In this document: positions 15,697 through 23,649 of the stretch, in pieces
Layout: every line of letters starts with the position of its first letter
Position numbering within the stretch: position 1 is the first letter of the stretch
Assembly: GCA_002709835.1 (NCBI GenBank)
Contig: PAQX01000083.1
Coordinates: 1 to 37,086, forward strand
Direction of reading: 5' to 3'
DNA: 37,086 nucleotides
Origin: Deltaproteobacteria bacterium
Lineage (GTDB): Bacteria > Myxococcota_A > UBA9160 > UBA4427
Notes under the pieces: generated by a model
Database searches by the model: none
What the model saw: only the letters and a program-made list of their open reading frames with translations
What the model was told of the DNA's origin: nothing
Translations under genes and position numbers: made by a program

Positions 15697-18404
15697 GAGT
15701 CCCCGTCCCCGCCGTCGAAAAGGAAGCGCAGCGCCTTGAAGGGCGCCTTGATCGCGTCGGGAACTCCGGACATGAGCGTCTGGACCGGCATCGCATCGAC
15801 CTCGGGATCGTTCAGCGCGCCCTCCACCTCGAAGTAGGTGCCGAAGAGTCCGCGTTCAGAGCCTGGCAGGAAGCTTCGCAACAGCGACAGATTGTCGAGC
15901 AGCGCGGACGGCTTCCGGAAGAGGAAGATACCGACCACGCTCCGGATCGTCGCAGGGCGCGGGTTCGTATCGATGTCGGCCCGGGCGAAGACGCGGAGCG
16001 GCCCTTCGATCTCGAAATCTTCGACGGAGATCACGCCCCGGTCGAGGGTGAAGGTCCCGTCCATCGTCTCGTAGGCGAGGCGGTTTTGGTTGGCGAAGGG
16101 GTTGTAGCCCTCGGTGGCCTTGGCGAGGCGGAAGAGGAGGGGAAGGCTCGTCTGGATGGTGCCCTCGTGGGCTTCGGCGCGGACGCGGCCCTTGAGCTCC
16201 GCGATGAAACTCGAGTTCGGGCGGACGCGCCCGTTCACGGAGCCGGTCGACTCGATCGAGCCCTTCGCGAGGTCTTCCGGCAGCGCCACGAAAGGACCGA
16301 TTTCTTCGAGACGCGCGCCGGTCAACGCGAAGCTCGTGTCGAAGCCGACGGAGTCGTCGAGGTCGAGGGCGAGGGCCATTCGGGCGGCGAAGGTGCCTTG
16401 CTCTTCGACCTCGATGTCGAGGTCGTCCAAGTGGATTCGCGTCTCCTCGAAGCGCACGTGGCCGGTCGCCCGCTCGAAGGGCAGCCATGGGCGAGGCCGG
16501 AACTCCATCTCGAAGCGCCCCTGCCCCCAGCGCCCGGCGGGCATCGTGTCGTGGCGATCAACGAGCTCGACTCTGTCTCCTGGCGCCGCGGGCGCCGCCC
16601 CTTTCGCGGGTGCGGGGTCCTCGGGTGGGCTGAGGGTGAGGGTCGCGGAGACCGAAGGGGCCTCGGGATCGTTGAACCAGACGACCTCTCCTTTCACGGG
16701 GGCTCCGCCCCAGCGTCCCCTTCGAACGGTGAGCTCCATGCCCCGCCGGAGCGGCTCGATCAGGACTTCGAGGTCCTCCAGCGGCCAACGAAAAATCGGA
16801 TGCTCGAGGCGCTCGAGGGCGAGGCCGATCACCTTGAGCGGGGGGAGGGCGTCGGGATCCCGGGGGCGGAGGATCTCGAAGAGCGGCCCGAGGCCCGGGA
16901 GCGGCGGCGGACTTCGGCGGATCTCCCTTTCCTCCGGGCGGGTCTGCGCGAAAGCGGACAGACCGTTGATCACGGCGTTCAGCTCGGGCAGCGGGCCCCC
17001 CCGATAGCTGCCTCGACCGTTCCTGAAGACGATCTGGTCGCCGACCCATTCGACCTCGCCTTCGAGATCCTCGATCGCGTCGTCGGGTCCGCTCCTCACG
17101 ACGACCTGTTCGAAGGCGCCGCCCAGCACGAAGCCCGCGGGTAGATCGCGCAGTTCGCCGCTCGCGAGGGCCTGCCACTCGGCGAGGGGGGCGGTGCCGG
17201 CGACTTCGATCGACTTGACGCGGCCGGCGACGACCCGCTCGGTGAGCCGAGAGATCGTGAGCGCCGTCGGTGAGTCGTCCGCGAGTGAGAGGGCGTATCG
17301 ACGGAGGGCATCGAGGTCGATGCCGCGGGTTCGGGCTTCGATCCGTGTCGGCGCGAGGCTGCGGATGGGCCGGCGGACGGCCCCCTGGAACTCGAGGCCG
17401 AGCTCTCCTCCTTCGAGGCGCGAGCGGACGAGTCGGATCTCGACCGGGTCGACCTCGAACTCCGCTTCGAGCTCGACGCGGTCTTGCTCTAGCAGCATGC
17501 CGGAGCGTTGGAGCTCGATCGTGGCGTTCTCGATCGCACCTTCGACCGCGAGGCGGTGGAGACCGCCCGTATCCGTGAAGAGGCGGAAACGGGTGTCGAG
17601 GGTCCCTTCGATCTCTGCGAGTCCCGAGAACACGCCCATCGGCGCTTCCGTGGCGGCGAGGGGGATGCCCTCGATGCCGAGGCTCCAAACGAAGTGTCGG
17701 CCTTCGGCGCGGTGCACACCCAGTGTAAAATTGAAGGGGGAGTGGATGCCGTCCAGGAAGACGCCCCGCCAGTCGATTGCGATGTCCTGAGAGAGCCAAT
17801 GGCGTTCGGCGATGCCGTTCAGGAGCTCTGCGCGCACCGTCGTGGGCGGGCCGTCGGCGGTCGGGGGACCGATCCATTCGAGGGTGCCGTCGACGATCAC
17901 GATCCGGTCGGCTGCCTGGAAGTCGTCCGCGATTCGCCCCGCGGCGCCGTCGAGCTCGGCCAGACGCGCGAAGACGAGCTCTGCCGGCTCGCGGTCGTCG
18001 AGGCCCGCGTCGGGATAGGAGGAGGGGACCTGGATCTGAAGCCCGCCCCAGCCGCCCTCGACGCTCTGCACGAGGCGGACGTGAGGTCCCTCGAAAACGA
18101 GGGTCGAGAGCTCGAGCCGCCCGACCATGAGCGCGAAGAGGTCGACCCAGGCGATGATGCGGCGGGCTCTCAGACCGGGGGGCGTGTCCTCGAGCGGGCT
18201 CGGGTAGGCCGCGAGGTCCCGCGCTTCCACGCGGAGCCCTTCCTCCCAGCGGACGTCGACGCCACCGATCTCGACCGGACCCCGGAGGATCCGGGTCAGC
18301 TGCGTCTCGATCTCGGTGTGTAGAAGACGCGTGCCCGCACCGGAGGACACGAGGTAGCCGGCGGCGATGCCGACGACGACCACGGCCATCCAGAACAGGC
18401 GCAT
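15693..18404 (-). CDS. AsmA/YhdP-like envelope protein
   Basis: The ~903-residue protein starts with a membrane anchor (MRLFWMAVVVVGIAAGYLV) and is otherwise periplasmic. It has alternating amphipathic strands and repeated short blocks such as GGVDVRWEEGLRVEARDL and TLVFEGPHVRL. The C-terminal part (about 700-880) resembles the AsmA-like C-terminal domain: FEIEGPLRVFARADIDTN and then FFEVEGALNDPEVDA-like text. AsmA, YhdP and TamB relatives form long hydrophobic grooves that move phospholipid between membranes. At about 900 residues it is shorter than YhdP. ATG 18404 is preferred; GTG 18419 is possible. The 4-bp overlap with the heptose transferase gene ties it to outer-membrane assembly. The family is sure; the subfamily is uncertain. 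Confidence 0.85.
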   Translation of the reverse strand: MRLFWMAVVVVGIAAGYLVSSGAGTRLLHTEIETQLTRILRGPVEIGGVDVRWEEGLRVEARDLAAYPSPLEDTPPGLRARRIIAWVDLFALMVGRLELSTLVFEGPHVRLVQSVEGGWGGLQIQVPSSYPDAGLDDREPAELVFARLAELDGAAGRIADDFQAADRIVIVDGTLEWIGPPTADGPPTTVRAELLNGIAERHWLSQDIAIDWRGVFLDGIHSPFNFTLGVHRAEGRHFVWSLGIEGIPLAATEAPMGVFSGLAEIEGTLDTRFRLFTDTGGLHRLAVEGAIENATIELQRSGMLLEQDRVELEAEFEVDPVEIRLVRSRLEGGELGLEFQGAVRRPIRSLAPTRIEARTRGIDLDALRRYALSLADDSPTALTISRLTERVVAGRVKSIEVAGTAPLAEWQALASGELRDLPAGFVLGGAFEQVVVRSGPDDAIEDLEGEVEWVGDQIVFRNGRGSYRGGPLPELNAVINGLSAFAQTRPEEREIRRSPPPLPGLGPLFEILRPRDPDALPPLKVIGLALERLEHPIFRWPLEDLEVLIEPLRRGMELTVRRGRWGGAPVKGEVVWFNDPEAPSVSATLTLSPPEDPAPAKGAAPAAPGDRVELVDRHDTMPAGRWGQGRFEMEFRPRPWLPFERATGHVRFEETRIHLDDLDIEVEEQGTFAARMALALDLDDSVGFDTSFALTGARLEEIGPFVALPEDLAKGSIESTGSVNGRVRPNSSFIAELKGRVRAEAHEGTIQTSLPLLFRLAKATEGYNPFANQNRLAYETMDGTFTLDRGVISVEDFEIEGPLRVFARADIDTNPRPATIRSVVGIFLFRKPSALLDNLSLLRSFLPGSERGLFGTYFEVEGALNDPEVDAMPVQTLMSGVPDAIKAPFKALRFLFDGGDGDS

Positions 18405-18670
18405 CCAGCTGCGCCGCACCCGCGGATCCCCCCGAAATTGGCGCCCGAAACTAGCAAAGCGGCGGGCGGAGCCGGTTTGCCGGGGCCTCGGCCTGGGTTC
18501 GATTCCCCGCAAGGCCACGGGCGCCATTCTCGCGTTGCAGGTCCGTGAAGCGGATTTGCCTACGCCTGAACCCTCATTGCGCTCAAGGGCAGGTCTCGGA
18601 CCGGCGATTCGTGCCTGTAGGTCGCCGGTTCTCCGCCTGTCTTCTGCATCGGCACTCGGCACGCGGGGAA

Positions 18671-18796
18671 GTGGCCAAAAAAGGCTCCAATGAGGCGAAT
18701 CTACTCAAGAAAGCTCTCGGGAGCGACGAATCGCCCAATGATTCAAATGACGTACTCCGGGAGCAACTCCCGGAGCATCGAAAAACGGGGGTGTGA
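18671..18796 (+). CDS. Doubtful small protein upstream of XRE regulator
   Basis: A 41-codon frame opens at GTG 18671 after GGGGAA and ends with TGA at 18794-18796, just before the regulator start at 18802. The product would be very hydrophilic and charged, with AKKGSNEANLLKKALGSDES and then NDVLREQLPEHRKTGV. Third-position bases are not GC-biased like those of the neighbours, and the twin palindromes lie inside it. It could be a leader peptide of the regulator gene or pure chance. I list it only because of its position and ribosome binding site. Confidence 0.2.
   Translation: MAKKGSNEANLLKKALGSDESPNDSNDVLREQLPEHRKTGV
18713..18775. promoter_or_regulatory. Twin 9-bp palindromes and a related third copy: candidate operator
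   Basis: CTCCGGGAG (18755-18763) and CTCCCGGAG (18767-18775) are separated by CAA. Each is itself a CTCC-N-GGAG palindrome, and together they form a perfect 9+3+9 inverted repeat, with centres 12 bp apart. A related GCTCTCGGGAGC lies at 18713-18724, about 40 bp upstream. They end 26 bp before the XRE start codon, a suitable place for autoregulation. In RNA the same sequence would make a strong hairpin. The function is inferred. Confidence 0.45.
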
Positions 18797-18801
18797 TTGT
18801 G

Positions 18802-19059
18802 ATGGATTCGATGAACGCTCAGGAAGAGCGCGTGCCGAACCGTGTTCGAGAGCTTCGTGAAAACAAGCTCATGACGCAGGCGCAGCTGGCTCGAAAGGCC
18901 AAGGTCGCGCTGCGAACGATTCACAGCGTGGAGAAGGGGATGAACTGCCGCATGGATACCAAGCGGAAGATTCTCCTCGCGCTCGGTCTGTCCTTCGAGG
19001 ACAAGGACCAGGTCTTCCCGCCGGTCTCGCGACCGCTGGGTTTCCCGACCACGCACTGA
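18802..19059 (+). CDS. Small XRE-family helix-turn-helix regulator
   Basis: An 85-residue protein that is almost entirely an XRE/Cro-type DNA-binding domain: RVRELRENKLMTQAQLARKA forms helices 1-2, KVALRTIHSVEKG the recognition region, and MDTKRKILLALGLSFED the closing helices. The C-terminal tail (QVFPPVSRPLGFP) is short, so there is no separate sensor domain. ATG 18802 follows a G-run; GTG 18832 preceded by AGGAAGAG is a strong alternative start that keeps the whole domain. Nearby palindromes suggest it binds its own promoter. A strong terminator follows, so it is transcribed alone. The downstream ptsP is on the same strand but beyond the terminator. Confidence 0.88.
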   Translation: MDSMNAQEERVPNRVRELRENKLMTQAQLARKAKVALRTIHSVEKGMNCRMDTKRKILLALGLSFEDKDQVFPPVSRPLGFPTTH

Positions 19060-19107
19060 GACGCGGTTCAGGGAAGGGGGAGCCGAGGGGCTCCATCCGA
19101 CCTTCTG

Positions 19108-19147
19108 AAGCGCCCGAGGCCATGGCCTCGGGCGCTTTTGTTTTTTG
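19108..19147 (+). terminator. Rho-independent terminator after the XRE gene
   Basis: AAGCGCCCGAGGC (19108-19120) and GCCTCGGGCGCTT (19125-19137) form a perfect 13-bp stem around CATG, followed by a T-rich tract (TTTTGTTTTTT) to 19147. It is a textbook intrinsic terminator, and the strongest one seen in the window. Confidence 0.93.
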
Positions 19148-19254
19148 GGAGGGGGACTTCCACGGCGTGCCGGCGTGCACCCACTTTGTTGGCGCCGGAT
19201 TGCCCCTGCTACCTTGCGGCGTCCCCCGGCCGCTGCCGCGCGCGCGGCCACCCC

Positions 19255-19268
19255 AGGAGCCCGTCATC
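19255..19268 (+). promoter_or_regulatory. Ribosome binding site and apparent AUC start codon of ptsP
   Basis: AGGAG at 19255-19259 is followed after six bases by ATC (19266-19268), exactly where homology to PtsP begins. No ATG, GTG or TTG occurs in this frame between the TTG at 19200 and the GTG inside the GAF domain (about 28 codons in). AUC initiation, or a sequence error at this codon, is the simplest reading. Confidence 0.45.
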
Positions 19269-21659
19269 TCCGATCGAGTATCCATCCTCGCGGACGTCGC
19301 CGAAGTCGTCACGCGCTCGCACGATCTCGAGGAGACCCTCGCGAACGTGACGGATCTCGTGTCGAAGCGGCTCGATGCGGACGTATGCTCGATCTACGCC
19401 GTCGATCCCGAGATGAACCGACTGTCCCTGGCCTCGACGATGGGCCTCGAGGCCGAGGCGGTCGGGCAGGTCGAGCTGCCGGTCGGTGAGGGGCTGGTCG
19501 GGATGGCGGCGGAGCGGGGTGAGCCGATCGCGATCGAAGACGCGAAGTCCCACCCGAACTATCGATACTTCCCGGAAACCGGTGAGGAGCGCTTCGCGTC
19601 TCTGCTGGCCGCGCCGCTGATCGTGCAGGGCGTGGTCATCGGGGTCATCGTGATCCAGACCGTCGAGCCTCGGCGCTTCGAAGAACCCGACATCGAGCTG
19701 CTCCAGACCTGCGCTTCCCTCCTCGCGCCGGTCGTCATCAACGCCCAGCTGCTGGCTCTGATGTCGAGCCCGGCGGAGCAGCGCGGGACCGTGGTCGAGA
19801 AGATCGTCGCCTCGGACCGGGTCCAGGCGCGTCGTCGCGAGGCCGGCCTCCGCGAGCCGCGCGCCGAGAAGAACGTGATGATTCGTGGCCTCGCGACGGC
19901 CCGGGGCGTGGCGATCGGCCCGATCTTCCAGATGGACCGCGACGTCGAGCTCGCCCACCTCGATTACGCCCCCTCCCCCGAGACCGCCGAGGAACACGAC
20001 CGCTTCAAGCGCGCGATCGGTGTCGCTCTGCGCGAGATCGAGGACATGCGCGACGTCGTTCAGGACAAGTTCGGTCCTGAGTTCGCTGCGGTCTTCCATA
20101 CCCAGATCCAGATCCTCGAGGACAAGGGTTTCGTCACGAACGTCTCCCAGGCGATCGACGCGACCGGCAGCGCGAGAACGGCGCTGGCTCAGGTCCTCGA
20201 CACCTATCGCCAGACCTTCGAGCGGATCGAGGACCCCTACTTCCGCGAGCGCGGGACCGACATCGCCGACGTGGGCAACCGCGTGATGGAGCGCCTCCTC
20301 GGACTGCGCGACAAGCTCGAGCCCATGAAGCGCGGATCGGTCGTCGTCGTGGATCAGCTCCTGCCGGCCATCTTCGCCCAGCTCGATATGGACAAGGTCG
20401 CGGCGATCGTGGCGGAGCACGGCGGTCGGACGAGTCACGGTGTGATTTTCGCGCGGACCCTCGAGATTCCGACGGTGACCGGGGCGACGGGGCTCTTGCA
20501 GGAAGTACGCGAGGGAGAGACCGCGATCGTCGACGGCGCGACCGGGACTCTCTACCTCTCGCCGGACGAGGCCCTGATCGGCGAGTTCGAGCAGGCGCAG
20601 CACAACTTCGAGGTCGCGGTCGAACATCTCGACGCGATGCGCGAACGCCCTGCGGAAACCCTCGACGGCCGCCGGGTGAAGCTGTCGGCGAATGCCGGGC
20701 TGCTCGCCGACCTCCGGCTGGTCGAGAAACACGGCGCGGAAGGCGTGGGGCTCTTCCGGACCGAGCTCCTCGCGCTCGCCCACCGTGGGTTCCCGAGCGA
20801 AGAGGAGCAGGAGCAGCTCTACCACCGCGTCGTGGAGCAGATGGAGCCGCGGACGGTCACCATTCGCACCCTCGATCTCGGCGGCGACAAGGGCATCCCG
20901 AACATCGGTCTCGACGATGAGGAGAACCCTCAGCTCGGCTGCCGCTCGATCCGCCTCACCCTCGAGAACCGCCACCACTTCCACGCCCAGCTCCGCGCGA
21001 TTCTTCGCGCGAGCACGCTCGGCAACGTCAGGCTGCTGCTGCCCATGATCGGGAGCCTCCCCGAGTTGCGGGAAGCCAAGGCGGTGATCCACGAGGTCCG
21101 GCGGGAGCTCGAGCGCGAAGGCAGCCGCTTCGATCACGATCTGCCGGTCGGCATCATGATCGAGGTCCCCTCTGCGGCGATTACCGCCTCGACCCTCGCG
21201 CAGGAGTGCGACTTCTTCTCGATCGGGACCAACGATCTGACCCAATACACCCTGGCCGTGGACCGTGGGAACGAGCGCGTCGCCCATCTCTACGACTCAC
21301 TCCACCCTGCGGTCCTGCAATTGGTGGAGATGTCGGTACGTGCCGCTCGTGACGCGAACATCCCGATCTCGGTCTGCGGCGAGATGGCGACGAATCCGCT
21401 CTCGGTGCCGATCCTGGTCGGCCTCGGGATCGGCGAGCTCTCCGGAACGCCGGCGTCGGTGCCGGTCGTGAAGGAGATCGTGCGGGCACTCGACTCGAGC
21501 GACGTCGAAGAGGACGCGCGTGCCGCTCTGGCTGCGAAGACGGCTGGGGAAGTCCACGCCATCGCGGCGACGCGGCTGCGGGCCGCCGGGCTCACCGAGC
21601 ACCCGGACATCGGCGAGTGGCTCGATCAGCTGCTCGATGCCGCGCTTTCGCCGACGTAG
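19266..21659 (+). CDS. ptsP: GAF-domain phosphoenolpyruvate-protein phosphotransferase (enzyme I-Ntr type)
   Basis: The ~797-residue protein starts with a GAF domain (about 5-155): DVAEVVTRSHDLEETLANVT, then ADVCSIYAVD and GEGLVGMAAERGEPI. It continues as PTS enzyme I: an HPr-binding N domain, a swivelling domain with phospho-histidine His391 in GGRTSHGVIFARTLEIP, and a C-terminal PEP-binding barrel. The barrel has TLDLGGDKGIPN, NPQLGCRSIRL, MIEVPSA, DFFSIGTNDLTQYTLAVD and the catalytic Cys704 in VCGEMA. PtsP takes phosphate from PEP to an NPr-type carrier and regulates nitrogen and carbon functions rather than sugar uptake. It stands alone here with no npr or ptsN adjacent. The start is placed at ATC 19266 after AGGAG; TTG 19200 would add 22 GC-rich residues with no family match. 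Confidence 0.93.
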   Translation: MSDRVSILADVAEVVTRSHDLEETLANVTDLVSKRLDADVCSIYAVDPEMNRLSLASTMGLEAEAVGQVELPVGEGLVGMAAERGEPIAIEDAKSHPNYRYFPETGEERFASLLAAPLIVQGVVIGVIVIQTVEPRRFEEPDIELLQTCASLLAPVVINAQLLALMSSPAEQRGTVVEKIVASDRVQARRREAGLREPRAEKNVMIRGLATARGVAIGPIFQMDRDVELAHLDYAPSPETAEEHDRFKRAIGVALREIEDMRDVVQDKFGPEFAAVFHTQIQILEDKGFVTNVSQAIDATGSARTALAQVLDTYRQTFERIEDPYFRERGTDIADVGNRVMERLLGLRDKLEPMKRGSVVVVDQLLPAIFAQLDMDKVAAIVAEHGGRTSHGVIFARTLEIPTVTGATGLLQEVREGETAIVDGATGTLYLSPDEALIGEFEQAQHNFEVAVEHLDAMRERPAETLDGRRVKLSANAGLLADLRLVEKHGAEGVGLFRTELLALAHRGFPSEEEQEQLYHRVVEQMEPRTVTIRTLDLGGDKGIPNIGLDDEENPQLGCRSIRLTLENRHHFHAQLRAILRASTLGNVRLLLPMIGSLPELREAKAVIHEVRRELEREGSRFDHDLPVGIMIEVPSAAITASTLAQECDFFSIGTNDLTQYTLAVDRGNERVAHLYDSLHPAVLQLVEMSVRAARDANIPISVCGEMATNPLSVPILVGLGIGELSGTPASVPVVKEIVRALDSSDVEEDARAALAAKTAGEVHAIAATRLRAAGLTEHPDIGEWLDQLLDAALSPT

Positions 21660-21700
21660 GTCCGGATGCGCCGTCGGGAGATGCGGCGCGTGAGGGGCGA

Positions 21701-22450
21701 CTAGCGGCGCGACCGGTCGAGCAGGATCGCATCGGCCTCGTGGTGCAGCTCGACCATTCGTCTTTCGAGCTGCCGCGCCAGGGCCTGTTCGTCTCTGTCG
21801 TTCGAGGCGTCGGGGCCGACGGTGAGGGGCTCTCCATAAACCACGACGACGCGCGAGAAGGGGAGGGGGAGCAGGCTCTGGTCCCAGCTCGAGAGGCGGT
21901 GGCCCGGGCGCGCGGAGAAGGCGATCGGCTGGATGGGGATCTGTGCGTGGCGGGCGATGGCGATGATCCCGGTCTTGGCGACCCGGGCGGGGCCGCGAGG
22001 GCCATCGATCAGCACCGCGGCGGTCGTGCCCTTGCCGAGGAGGCGCACCATCTGGCGCAGGGCGGCGGAGCCGCCCCGCGAGCTCGAGCCCCGAGCGGGT
22101 TCGGCGTAGCCCAGGGCGAGAAGAGCGCTCCGGATCAGGTCGCCGTCGCGGCTTCGGGAGACGGCCACGCTGTAGCGTCGGTCCCGGTAGAGCCACGCAC
22201 AGAGCACCATCGATTCGTGGAAGAGGGCGGCCAACCGCGGCGGATCCGACGGGCTCGCCGTGCGCGGGTCGTCGCCGTGGACTTCGATTCGCCAGGTCGC
22301 TCCGAGCAGGCGGAGCAGCGCGCTGGTGGCCAGGCCGAAGCACCAGAGTCCGAAACGCGACCACGTGCCCCGCAGCCGCAGGCTGGCGGTGGGCCTTTCG
22401 GAGCCGCTCGCGGGCGGCGGGGAATCGGGCGCGGAGTCCGGTTCGCTCAT
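21701..22450 (-). CDS. DUF374-type lysophospholipid acyltransferase family protein
   Basis: A 249-residue LPLAT-fold protein of the DUF374 group. Its marks are AALFHESMVL (His78), SRSRDGDLIRSALLALGY, the glycine-rich RGSSSRGGSAALRQMV, then AVLIDGPRGPARVAKTG (DGPRGP at 149-154) and IPIQPIAFSARPGHRL. Members are thought to acylate lipid A or other envelope lipids at the inner membrane; experimental data are sparse. A Pro/Ser-rich N-terminus precedes a weakly hydrophobic segment (about 33-50) that could touch the membrane. It converges on ptsP (41-bp gap) and diverges from ctaB. There is no partner gene alongside. Confidence 0.87.
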   Translation of the reverse strand: MSEPDSAPDSPPPASGSERPTASLRLRGTWSRFGLWCFGLATSALLRLLGATWRIEVHGDDPRTASPSDPPRLAALFHESMVLCAWLYRDRRYSVAVSRSRDGDLIRSALLALGYAEPARGSSSRGGSAALRQMVRLLGKGTTAAVLIDGPRGPARVAKTGIIAIARHAQIPIQPIAFSARPGHRLSSWDQSLLPLPFSRVVVVYGEPLTVGPDASNDRDEQALARQLERRMVELHHEADAILLDRSRR

Positions 22451-22680
22451 GCGCCCGGAAGGCTAGGGCACGCCGGGAGTCGAGGCCGTCGGCGAGGCGC
22501 GGGCGCTGCCGGCTGCCGCGTCCTGTAGCGGTGCGTCGAGGGGGCCCGTGTGGTACCCGTACGCCTGCGCTGGCGTCGTCCCGAGGGGGCGAGTCCCACC
22601 GGATCGCACGGGGTCGAGCTGACCCGAGCCCGCTGGCCCCCCGATGCCACCCGTCCCGATTCTGCGCACCCTTGGAATCC
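22451..22680. promoter_or_regulatory. Divergent intergenic region DUF374 gene / ctaB
   Basis: A 230-bp GC-rich gap between two divergent starts. I find no gene, no strong inverted repeat and no convincing promoter boxes. GGA about 8 bases before ATG 22681 is the only ribosome binding signal. Confidence 0.3.
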
Positions 22681-23562
22681 ATGAGCGACTCCGCAATCAC
22701 TGTTGCCCGCAACTATCTCGACCTGACGAAGCCGCGCCTTCTGCCGATGGTGCTGTTCACGGGTCTGCCCGTGCTGCCGATGGCCGCGGGGGGATGGCCG
22801 AACCTGGGCTTCACCTTCCTCGTGATGACGGGGATCGCGCTCGCAGCCGCTTCGGCGAACACGCTCAACGCGTACATCGAGCGCGACAAGGACGCGCTCA
22901 TGGATCGCACGAAGACCCGCCCGCTTCCGGCCGGCCTGATCGCGCCGCGTTCGGCGCTCCTCTTCGGTCTCGCCCTGGGCGTGCTCTCCACGGTGCTGCT
23001 CTACGCCGTGAGCGGGATGGCTGCCGCCCTGGTCGGCGTCGCGTCGATCCTCTTCTACGTTTTCGTCTACACCGTGTGGCTGAAGCCGCGCTCGATCTGG
23101 AACGCGGTCATCGGAGGCGCCGCCGGCGCGGCCGCCCCGCTGATCGCGGACGCCGCCGTGAACGGAACGATCGGCCCGGCGGGCTGGACGCTCTTCGCGA
23201 TCGTCTTCTTCTGGCAGCCGCCCCACGTCTGGGCGATCGCGCTCTACCGCAAAGACGACTACAAGGCGGCGGGAATCCCGATGCCTCCCGAGGTGATCGG
23301 CGACGAGGCGACCCGCAAGCGCGTCGTCTGGTACACCGCCGGGCTCCTGCCCGTGACCGTCGCGCCCTACTTCCTGGGCCTCGCGGGGCCGATCTACTTC
23401 GCCGTCGCCGCGGCGAGTGGCGTCTGGTTCCTCTACCGCTCGGTGCGTCTCTTCCAGGAGCGGACCGACGAAGCCGCGCAGGGCGTATTCCGCGTGTCGC
23501 TCGTCTTCCTCTTCGCCGTCTTCCTCGCGCTGCTGGTCGATCTGGTCGTCGCCGCGCTCTAG
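22681..23562 (+). CDS. ctaB: Protoheme IX farnesyltransferase (heme O synthase)
   Basis: A 293-residue UbiA-superfamily membrane enzyme that farnesylates heme b to heme O for cytochrome oxidases. The first Asp-rich motif is NAYIERDKDALMDRTKTRPL (63-82) and the second region is FFWQPPHVWAIALYRKDDYK, followed by AAGIPMPPEVIG. About eight hydrophobic helices cover the rest. ATG 22681 is the family start (DLTKPRLLPMVLFTG soon follows), although the frame is open upstream. No cox or cyo subunit genes lie next to it, so it is separate from the terminal oxidase operon. Its presence implies aerobic respiration with a heme-copper oxidase. Confidence 0.95.
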   Translation: MSDSAITVARNYLDLTKPRLLPMVLFTGLPVLPMAAGGWPNLGFTFLVMTGIALAAASANTLNAYIERDKDALMDRTKTRPLPAGLIAPRSALLFGLALGVLSTVLLYAVSGMAAALVGVASILFYVFVYTVWLKPRSIWNAVIGGAAGAAAPLIADAAVNGTIGPAGWTLFAIVFFWQPPHVWAIALYRKDDYKAAGIPMPPEVIGDEATRKRVVWYTAGLLPVTVAPYFLGLAGPIYFAVAAASGVWFLYRSVRLFQERTDEAAQGVFRVSLVFLFAVFLALLVDLVVAAL

Positions 23563-23578
23563 CGAGCGGGCCGGGAGG

Positions 23579-23594
23579 AGCCCGTTCGCGGGCT
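23579..23594 (+). terminator. Short hairpin with TTCG loop after ctaB
   Basis: AGCCCG (23579-23584) and CGGGCT (23589-23594) pair across TTCG, 16 bases after the ctaB stop. There is no T-tract, so it may be an RNA-stabilising stem or a weak terminator. Confidence 0.25.
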
Positions 23595-23649
23595 GCGGAT
23601 TCGGTTACGATCGATCCGACGTCGCAGGACCGCGACGGAGGAGTCGACC

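Larger units (their letters stand above)
18405..18801. promoter_or_regulatory. Intergenic regulatory region between AsmA-like gene and XRE regulator
   Basis: About 400 bp separates two divergent starts and is less GC-rich near the plus-strand gene. It holds the palindrome cluster at 18713-18775 and a doubtful 41-codon frame at 18671-18796, both listed separately. GGTTCGATTCC near 18496-18506 looks like a tRNA T-loop, but no tRNA can be folded around it. No clear sigma-70 promoter is visible. Confidence 0.45.

Noticed and set aside
16086..17144. Plus-strand frame inside the AsmA-like gene
   Set aside because: Antisense shadow; no motif and no ribosome binding site.
18425..18515. tRNA-like T-loop sequence GGTTCGATTCC
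   Set aside because: The T-stem has a mismatch, and no acceptor, D or anticodon arm can be formed from the upstream 70 bases.
19209..21287. Long minus-strand frame over ptsP (about 690 codons)
   Set aside because: Antisense shadow of a certain PtsP gene; no recognisable domain and a composition typical of reversed GC-rich coding DNA.
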